12,926 nt of DNA from Cymbomonas tetramitiformis (taxonomy: Eukaryota > Chlorophyta > Pyramimonadophyceae > Pyramimonadales > Pyramimonadaceae), in the NCBI GenBank assembly GCA_001247695.2, contig LGRX02031259.1, positions 1 through 12,926 of the forward strand, read 5' to 3'. Below are positions 6,988 to 12,926 of this stretch, one piece after another. A program made the position numbers and the translations under genes. The first letter of the stretch is position 1, and the number at the start of each line of letters is the position of its first letter. The notes under the pieces were generated by a model. That model had not been told where the DNA came from. It made no database searches and saw nothing but the letters and a program-made list of their open reading frames with translations.

Positions 6988-7254
6988 GGTCCCATATTAA
7001 TTTATTTGAACGCTGGTTTGGCCTATATCCATCCCATATATCCACGACGAACGCATTTCAAACCTCTACGCTCAAATTTTTCAAAACGGATTTTTTGGAA
7101 CATTGAAAATGTGGCAAATTAGTTACTCATCTTCAATAATTTTTTACCAATCATATATCAACACTACACCTGCGCGGATACCATCAAATTGAACCTATAC
7201 ATATGTCCCAATCATATTTGGGCGGTAGGCCCGGTTGGAATGCATATATCGGCT
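6988..7254. other. AT-rich non-coding
   Basis: No gene and no long repeat were seen. GCATATATCGG occurs near 7242 and again near 7361. Confidence 0.35.
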
Positions 7255-7310
7255 CATTGGCTCGTTGGCCTTCCCTCTAATACATTGACTCGTTGGTTCC
7301 CCCCCTAAAA
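7255..7310 (+). repeat. 28-bp tandem pair
   Basis: Units 7255-7282 and 7283-7310 share the pattern CATTG(G/A)CTCGTTGG followed by a C/T stretch and TAA. About 21 of 28 positions agree, and most differences are C/T. Confidence 0.6.
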
Positions 7311-7689
7311 CAGTGGTCACGCGAGCTGACCAGCCAGCCATCATAATTGCTTGCTACAGGGCATATATCGGAAGGTTGGTGTGTGCGGCACATTAAATCT
7401 TCAAGTATAAATGTATTGCGAATTTCTGAAAGTCTAACAGCATCCAAATATCTTATTTTTCGACTGGCGTGTACATTTTAGAATGGATGAATGCCAATTT
7501 CTAAAGTCCGAAATTCACTAAATTCGGAATTTGCATTGTGTCGAACATGCGCCATGCTGAAATAGAGCGGAAATGATGATGAGGGTGCGAAGTGACCGAT
7601 TCAGTTATCTTATTTGGTCATAAACTCAAGATGTATAACCATGAGCATCACCGTGAGCCCCCCATGTGACTCCTAATACTTAAAATAAC
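7311..7689. other. Non-coding with two hairpins
   Basis: TGGTCA (7314-7319) pairs with TGACCA (7327-7332) around 7 nt. TCCGAAATT (7507-7515) pairs with AAATTCGGA (7520-7528), eight of nine pairs, around CACT. No gene is recognised. Confidence 0.4.
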
Positions 7690-7713
7690 GGTGGTCCTTG
7701 TGGTAGGACCACC
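7690..7713. repeat. GTCCT-AGGAC hairpin, copy 3
   Basis: GGTGGTCCT (7690-7698) pairs perfectly with AGGACCACC (7705-7713) around TGTGGT. The loop is identical to those at 6874-6879 and 7900-7905. Outer arms differ from the other copies but still pair. A CCCCCATG...CATGGGGG inverted repeat (about 7662 and 7783-7790) encloses it. Confidence 0.9.
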
Positions 7714-7892
7714 ATTTTCTTCAAGCTTTTGGTGAAATTACACCCCTAAAGCGTGTCGTTCAACCACACACCTAAAGTCTCATGGGGGCCGCTGCTATAA
7801 GAAATAAAATTCATTTAACTCATGAATATCATGTGCAAATATTACCTGTGCCTCAAATAGTCGATTTAGTGATCGAAACCGCAATTGCTCAT
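7714..7892. other. Spacer between hairpin copies 3 and 4
   Basis: ACCCCTAAAG and ACACCTAAAG lie 27 bp apart near 7742 and 7769. No gene is recognised. Confidence 0.35.
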
Positions 7893-7912
7893 TGGTCCTT
7901 GTGGTAGGACCA
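7893..7912. repeat. GTCCT-AGGAC hairpin, copy 4
   Basis: TGGTCCT (7893-7899) pairs with AGGACCA (7906-7912) around TGTGGT. The core GGTCCTTGTGGTAGGACC is identical to copy 3, while sequence beyond the arms is unrelated. Confidence 0.9.
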
Positions 7913-8730
7913 TGAATTTGGGTAGTAGCCATGATTGCACAGATTCTGTCCTCCATGATAGACCTTTGAGAAATGGTGTCTGATGAATCAATACTTTTGA
8001 CAACAACTCAACCTTTAGGTATGATGAAGAGCTGATGATCTTTGCTGCAATGCAATTGTTTGATGCGTACCACTGAAATGCCTTGTGATATAATAATCTC
8101 ACTGCATAGGCTTTGTTCAATGGCGGTATGATCAGATATGTAATGATCCATGAATACAAGATGGTTGGTATGGCTCATTCAGCAGGCATGATTACCTCAA
8201 AGAGATGCCAATACACGGATACATTTCAAGACATAAGGGCAATAGGCTTATTATGTAGCCTTCAAAGGCAGTTAGCATTTATGCTGCATTGGTCAGCTCA
8301 GTGGCTTTGACCTATCTAGGTGTTGTACTCAGGCCGTAGCCTGCATATTGCATTGAGCAATCTTGACACCTTTTATGATCCAATCAGATGATATGTATGA
8401 AATATCAAGAATGGTTGCCCTTTTTCAATGATCATCGGTGGCAGAGGCTATAGTGCTTGCACCGAGTCAATATACAATTCTAGTCTGGATACATGCTAGA
8501 CCAGATGTATACAAATGTCTAGGTCTTCAAAATCAAGCTCATATGTATGTCATGGCTGATGACCTTAGAAATGTTTGATACTTATATGTGTCAACTGCAT
8601 GGAGTTCTGCATGGTTTGACTGTATATAGTCAGGCTTACCAAAGCAAAAACGATGATGCAACTTAATTGTTTTATTTTATTATTTGTCTTTATTATTTAT
8701 TTGGTTTTTAGTTGTATTTTTAGCTTATCA
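7913..8730. other. Non-coding, no recognised gene
   Basis: Open frames at 7866-8159 (minus) and 8113-8310 (plus) have no recognisable motif and overlap other features or each other. 8665-8720 is very rich in T and A. Confidence 0.4.
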
Positions 8731-8841
8731 TCTTCCCCCCTCAAGGAAGTGTATTGCTAGGCGGTTGTCAAGCGCCGTTTAAATACAACAGAGGTCCGAC
8801 CTCTATGTGATGACGTGATAGCTTACTATGAAGCTGGATAG
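8731..8841. other. C-run and small palindromes before the motif pair
   Basis: TCTTCCCCCCTC (8731-8742) reads on the minus strand as a purine run, reminiscent of a polypurine tract, but no LTR pair supports that. GAGGTC-C-GACCTC is a small palindrome near 8791-8803, shortly after a TTTAAATA string. Confidence 0.35.
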
Positions 8842-8901
8842 CAGTTCTCGGGTTGCAGCCCATTGCACCAAAGGTGCATCGCAGTCTTTGGGATGCAGCC
8901 C
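8842..8901 (+). repeat. Pair of 20-bp motifs with a hairpin between
   Basis: CAGTTCTCGGGTTGCAGCCC (8842-8861) and CAGTCTTTGGGATGCAGCCC (8882-8901) are relatives of the units at 3392-3457 and of 2551-2570. Between them TGCACC (8864-8869) pairs with GGTGCA (8873-8878). A TGTATATATACA palindrome follows about 46 bp downstream, paralleling the TATA run after the 3370-3459 array. Confidence 0.8.
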
Positions 8902-9208
8902 GAATTCACGTCATCAGCGTGGGTCATATAGTGCCCAAGCATGTGCTGTATATATACAACACTACCCTCCAGCGGCGAAGTGGCTTGCTATTACCATCAT
9001 CGTATGCCGTGGGATATCAATATATAATCAGAGAGCATGGTAATATGTGTACCATGTTTGTCAATATCGGAGAGACTGTGTCTTCTTTAAAATCCTCATG
9101 ACTGTATGTATAATGGTGCTATACTGATGTCAACACCTTCTCTCTGAGTGATTTATTGATTTCAGATGTGATGTCGTGGCAGTCAACCTTGTCCGATTGA
9201 ATTAAATT
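8902..9208. other. Non-coding, no recognised gene
   Basis: Contains the TATA-like palindrome near 8948-8959. Short plus-strand frames here are not recognisable. The stretch ends where repeat copy B begins. Confidence 0.4.
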
Positions 9209-9731
9209 GCGGTGTTATTGGACTGTAACACACGTGCAAGTTATGAGCGGGATGCGTGCAGTGACTTCTGTGAGAAGATACTGCTCTAGCACAACGCTAG
9301 CTCATCTATACCGAATGGCTCCCATCGCATAGATGGTACCGCTATTGGGTTGTGAACCCGAGACATTGGTTGAACGACCAGTATTGGCAGAACGAATGAT
9401 GCGTTCGCCCTATGATACTGCGCATGCTTGTTCCGCACATGCTTGAAGGGAAGATGATTTCTTGTTTGGTACTTCAAGATTGTATCTTGCTTTGCCATCT
9501 TCGAGTTCGACATACAAACTCTCGATGACAGGTGTCATTCAAGTCTTTCCTTGAATAATGACAGATGATGTGACTTATCATCTCGATGACATGTACAGTC
9601 ATAGTCGACCGTACTGACGACTCGGTCTGTCATTATAATATATGACATGACTCGACATGACATGACATGGCATGACATGTCTGACAGGTATGACACGTAT
9701 GACACATATGTCATCGGTCATAACCCTGACA
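9209..9731 (+). repeat. Interspersed repeat, copy B (truncated, 523 bp)
   Basis: This matches 1810 to about 2348 of copy A in the same orientation, about 97% by eye. It starts at the same point as A (GCGGTGTTATTGG) and stops abruptly after CCCTGACA, where A continues into GATCTCCCC. The next base begins retroelement integrase sequence, so the break is a recombination or deletion junction. Three base changes from A inside the 75-codon minus-strand frame all alter the amino acid to proline (C/G transversions), which argues against that frame being a protein. Confidence 0.9.
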
Positions 9732-10389
9732 TCTTCACACCATCCACAGTCGAATGCAAGCAATGAGAGAAGCCATGTCCATGCCTTCATTGAGGACATC
9801 CTCAGGTATTTTTCAATTTGTCGATGCATGATTCACCATCCTCTGGTTTATAAACTGATTAGATAGTATTTTTCTCCACAGGTGTTGTTGCAATGATACT
9901 TCAGCCAATTCGTGGGAGGACAAGTTGCCTCTGGTGGAGTTTGCAATTAACAACACAGTTTCTGCAACTACTGGTTATTCACCATTTTATCTCGACTCGA
10001 TGGCGCAGCCACTTTCGCCTCATGACCTGGCAATCATTATTCCGCCAGAAGCTCCTGTTCCAATACAGAATGCTATTCGAGATCATTTTGACCAGTACTC
10101 GGCTGTACATGCCAATGCGGTAGACAACATTTCCCGAGCAGCAGAAATTAGCCAAGCCAGATTCAATAAGACTCACATGCCTCGGCAATATGCAGTTGGG
10201 CAGAAAGTTCTTTTACGGACCGAGTTTATTCAATGGACTGGTTTGACAGAGGCAGGCAGACACTTTAAGCAGCCATATATTGGGCCGTTCACTATTTCCA
10301 AAGTGCTTAGCCATGGACGTGCATACGAGTTAGATTTCGGAGATCTCGATATCCGTATCCATCCGCGGTACAGCCTGTATCTAGAATAG
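9732..10389 (+). pseudogene. Ty3/Gypsy integrase, C-terminal part, 5'-truncated
   Basis: The frame opens at the junction with repeat B and at once reads HPQSNASNER, a degenerate form of the HPQTDGQTER motif that carries the third catalytic residue (E) of the DDE integrase core. The zinc-binding region and the first two catalytic D residues are missing. The frame continues through IEDILR, then appears to be interrupted by an intron (9806-9881). After it the frame resumes with SWEDKLPLVEFAINN and TGYSPF, both standard in this family, followed by a basic stretch ending in YIGPF (the GPY/F module) and IHPRYSLYLE, then stop (10387-10389). In an intact element this enzyme would insert the reverse-transcribed copy into the genome. 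Here it cannot be active. The chromodomain that normally continues the same protein is in another frame just downstream. Confidence 0.9.
9806..9881 (+). other. Candidate spliceosomal intron (76 nt) in integrase
   Basis: The sequence starts GTATTT after CTCAG and ends TTTCTCCACAG. A branch-site-like CTGAT (9855-9859) places its A 23 nt before the end. Reading through would stop at 9864-9866. Removing these bases joins the two integrase segments in frame exactly where the family normally continues without a break. The length and signals are typical of fungal introns. An insertion that happens to keep frame is the alternative. Confidence 0.65.
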
Positions 10390-10613
10390 AGCTGTATAAC
10401 GACTCGATCCAAGCACCTTTGCCTCTGCCACAAATGATCACCGAAGAAGGGCAACCACTGTTTGAGATATCACACATTCTCTCAGATAAGATCACTAGAG
10501 GTGTCAAGTACTATTTAGTGCGATATGCAGGCTACGGCCATGAGCATGACACCTGGGTCAAAGCCACAGAGCTGACCAATGCAGCAGACATAATAGCTGC
10601 CTATGAAGGCTAA
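10389..10613 (+). pseudogene. Chromodomain of Ty3/Gypsy integrase, in shifted frame
   Basis: Open to a TAA stop at 10611-10613. From about 10455 it reads FEISHIL, then YYLVRYAGYGHEHDTWV and ELTNAADIIAAYE, the beta strands and closing helix of a chromodomain of about 50 residues. Integrase chromodomains guide insertion to marked chromatin. Of the three aromatic cage positions, the first (F) and third (W in DTW) are present; the second, usually W in VKWKGY, is Y. The domain is shifted one base relative to the integrase frame, whose stop lies at 10387-10389. No ATG suits its start, so it is best seen as the broken-off tail of the same gene. Confidence 0.85.
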
Positions 10614-10717
10614 ACATTATATTAAGCATGATGCCCTTACTTCTTGTAATATATACTAATACATGTCGATCATCTATATACCTTGCTCTTAATGTTTTAT
10701 CATTATGTTGCATAGAA
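10614..10717. other. AT-rich 3' flank of the retroelement relic
   Basis: About 100 AT-rich bases follow the chromodomain stop before repeat copy C begins. There is no purine tract or TG start of a 3' LTR, so the element appears truncated on this side as well. Confidence 0.5.
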
Positions 10718-10872
10718 GCGGGAAATTGATCCTTCCTTGCTAAAGGTATAGTGAGCCTTGTACAAAATCATACCCTTGCACAGATACGCACACATGCGGG
10801 ATATCATATCTGTGGATAAATAAAAACTGCTAAATGCTACCTTTGCCATACCGTGGTTTGTCATTCGGATCT

Positions 10873-10993
10873 TGTGGCCAGTCATCCGAAGCTACCGGAG
10901 ACATCGACTGAGGTGGACGGAGTTGTGATCCTAAGTTATGCCTGACACACATAACTAAAACGAATTTCACATTAGTACGTGGCGAATCCACTC
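10873..10993 (-). repeat. 121-bp conserved block in copy C
   Basis: This is the inverted partner of 3078-3198, with two differences in 121 bases. See the copy A block for details. Confidence 0.8.
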
Positions 10994-11381
10994 TGAATTG
11001 ACAGATGTTCGTCAAAGCGCGCGTACTGGACCAAAAGTGAGGAGTTGAGCAGACCGACTGAGGATTATAAGTCCAATTCCGTTAAGCAGGGCCACTCCGT
11101 TTGCATTAAAACAAGCCCCCAAAATCGGGCTCCCCATGACCGCCTGTGAACCTCCAAAGTAGCTTCAGGAGGGGAGGAAGGGTTGGGTGCACTATATATA
11201 ACTGTGGAAACATGTACCCAAGGGTTTTCGTCGATCAGTCATATATATATAAGGCCGAGTATCGTTCGTTAAATCGTCGATCATCGTTCGCAAAGGCGTC
11301 GACGGCAAGCGCAAAAATATCCGTAACGTAAACCTCGGATACCTTGAAACGTCACTCTGAAATACGATACGCAATTCATGG

Positions 11382-11401
11382 GGGCTACATCCTAAGAACT
11401 G
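11382..11401 (-). repeat. 20-bp dispersed motif inside copy C
   Basis: Its reverse complement is identical to 2551-2570 in copy A. Confidence 0.7.
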
Positions 11402-11652
11402 TAAGGCTAAATGCCTAAGGTGAGGGTTTAAAGTGGACTCAGTTCCCCCCAATATCCTAAAACACCATGAGGGACGCCTCACATCGGTGTAAGAAGACTG
11501 GTACCAGCAGCAGCAACAACAACAAAGACATCAAAGACATATACAAAGGTATGCCGTTGTGAGGTCACAACTCTCTTAAGAGGGGAGATCTGTCAGGGTT
11601 ATGACCGATGACACATGTGTCATACATGTCATACATGTCAGACATGTCATAC

Positions 11653-11693
11653 CATGTCATGTCATGTCATGTCATGTCATGTCATGTCATGTC
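11653..11693. repeat. CATGT pentamer microsatellite, about 8 units
   Basis: An uninterrupted CATGT run of 41 bases sits where copies A and B have interrupted GACAT pentamers, so it has been homogenised or expanded in C. Confidence 0.95.
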
Positions 11694-12124
11694 GAGTCCT
11701 GTCATATATTATAATGACAGCCAGTCGTCAGTACGGTCGACTATGACATGTACAGTCATATCATATGTCATTTACTCAAGGTGAGACTTGAGTGACACCT
11801 GTCATCGAGAGGCCAGTATTCTGGACTCGAGATGGCAAAGCAAGATGGAGTCTTGAAGTACCGAATGGTTCGGAGAAAACTCATCTTCGCTTCAAGCATG
11901 TTCTGAACAAGCATGTGAGTATCATATGGCTTATTCGTTCAGCCGATACTGATTGTTCAACCAATGCCTTGGGTTCACAACCCGATTGCGGTGGCATCTA
12001 TGAGATGCAGGGCATTGCGTATAATGAGGTAGCATTGAGCTACCGCAGTCACTTCGGACGAAGCACTGCACTCATCACCCGCATTTACGTTGCGTGAGTT
12101 ATTATCGTTCCATAATAACCTCGC

Positions 12125-12335
12125 TTGTATCATATCTATTCGCTTCCAAGCGAAGCCCTATCACCGGTGGTGCGTGGCCCGAGGTGCTTGCAGCCTTTCG
12201 GGCGGCGGCACCGTCTGGTGGTGCAGATGCTTCCGTCTTGGTGGTGCACCTGGCGGTGCGCAGGTGGTGATCCCACATGAGCGGCTGGTTATGCTCCGTT
12301 CGGGATGAGGGGGATGTAGTATCTGCTATCCGGAT
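12125..12335. other. GC-rich GGTGGTGC-repeating stretch
   Basis: The strings GGTGGTGC, GGCGGTGC and GGTGGTGA recur between about 12165 and 12275, making this the most GC-rich part of the window. A 72-codon plus-strand frame and a 79-codon minus-strand frame overlap here; neither is recognisable, and both are probably products of the composition. Confidence 0.45.
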
Positions 12336-12366
12336 GTGCACTGCGCGGTGCAGTGCACGGTTTTTT
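12336..12366. other. 9-bp hairpin followed by T6
   Basis: GTGCACTGC (12336-12344) pairs perfectly with GCAGTGCAC (12350-12358) around GCGGT, then GG and six T. It has the shape of an intrinsic terminator. In a eukaryote a T run can stop RNA polymerase III, but no polymerase III gene was found upstream. Confidence 0.5.
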
Positions 12367-12926
12367 ACTTTGACTTTGACAACATCTTCAATCGACTGAT
12401 AGGAGACAATTTCTTTCTTTTATTACAAGTTCCATCCTGAATTTGTTCCTGCACTGCTCTGAGATTTTGTTTCAGTTGTAGAAACACTGCTTTATGTTTA
12501 TGAGAATTGCATAGTAGGATTAGCACATGCAAGGAGCCTTAACTTATCTGACTTACTCCGCTCAACATCCTAACACTGTAGACCACCCTCCAGATCGGAG
12601 GTGGTGTGCCGGAATATGGGTGGGCATCCCTCTCTGAGAGTCTCAGTTCAGGCCCCCACTCAGAAGTCCTATATGCGTATGCCTAGAGTTAGGGTACGAG
12701 TAGTAGTACAATAGTTGTTGTGACCGTTCATGGTTTCCGGGTTTCTAGGTTTATAACCGTCTATCTCTTTTATCAATATCACTTATCTTTATCCAAACCC
12801 TGAATTCTGATTACCAGTGATATATCGTATTCACCCGAGATATACCGGCAGTTTATCGGTACGTGGTGGGCCCATGACTTGATGGGAAAACTGAAAATAT
12901 ATTAAGCATACTATATTAGAAGCTTT
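12367..12926. other. Non-coding right edge, no recognised gene
   Basis: No gene, long repeat or element end was recognised. There is an imperfect inverted repeat, CCACCCTCC...GGAGGTGG, near 12583-12604. Confidence 0.4.

Larger units (their letters stand above)
10718..12124 (-). repeat. Interspersed repeat, copy C (inverted, about 1.4 kb)
   Basis: This is the reverse complement of copy A, from A's right end (GCGGGAAATTGATCC at 10718) to its left end (CCATAATAACCTCGC ending at 12124). Similarity varies: very high in 10873-10993, clear through the TATA run and the CAGCAGCAG/CAACAA triplets, and lowest at the far right. It carries one unit of the array that A has three times, and a longer clean pentamer tract. 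It also has a stretch shared with scrap D that A lacks. It forms with A an inverted repeat around 7.4 kb. Confidence 0.9.

Noticed and set aside
9893..10123. Plus-strand frame overlapping the integrase
   Set aside because: Out-of-frame shadow of the integrase segment, which has clear family motifs.
12090..12341. Opposed 72- and 79-codon frames
   Set aside because: Caused by the GC-rich GGTGG composition; no motif on either strand.

Overview
This 12.9 kb window looks like repeat-dense, gene-poor DNA from a eukaryotic nuclear genome. A filamentous fungus is the likeliest source. The evidence for a eukaryote is a short spliceosomal-type intron (GT...CTGAT...CACAG, 76 nt) inside a retrotransposon integrase, a chromodomain-type Ty3/Gypsy relic, tRNA-type A and B boxes, TATA runs without bacterial-style operons, and GTACGGAGTACTC-type palindromes of the kind I associate with ascomycete genomes. 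The fungal assignment is an inference. No intact host gene was recognised on either strand.

Layout: 1-1809 is non-coding sequence with a G-run, GTAC-rich palindromes and simple repeats. 1810-3342 is repeat copy A (about 1.53 kb). 3370-3459 is a 22-bp tandem array, followed directly by a 48-bp scrap of the same repeat (copy D, 3459-3506). 3507-9208 is about 5.7 kb without a recognisable gene. It holds several unusual families of small palindromes: four TTGGC-type palindromes at 4265-4899, and four copies of a GTCCT-loop-AGGAC hairpin at 6868-7912, two of them forming a 47-bp palindrome. It also holds a 3 x 21-bp tandem repeat, tRNA-Arg-like halves in reversed order (6048-6117), and a pair of 20-bp motifs related to the 3370-3459 array. 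9209-9731 is repeat copy B, in the same orientation as A and truncated. It is fused directly to the 3' end of a Ty3/Gypsy pol gene (9732-10613: end of the integrase core, GPF module, frame break, chromodomain). 10718-12124 is repeat copy C, the inverted partner of A. 12125-12926 is non-coding, with a GC-rich GGTGG stretch and a strong hairpin followed by T6.

A and C together make a 1.4-1.5 kb inverted repeat around a 7.4 kb interior. The four copies (A, B, C, D) show that one uncharacterised interspersed repeat has shaped the locus. Its most striking property is a 121-bp block that is 98% identical between A and C while neighbouring stretches are visibly more diverged.

Nothing here works together as a pathway. 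The coding content is a dead retroelement. The novelty, if any, lies in the repeat family and the clustered palindromes. All identities and counts were made by eye.
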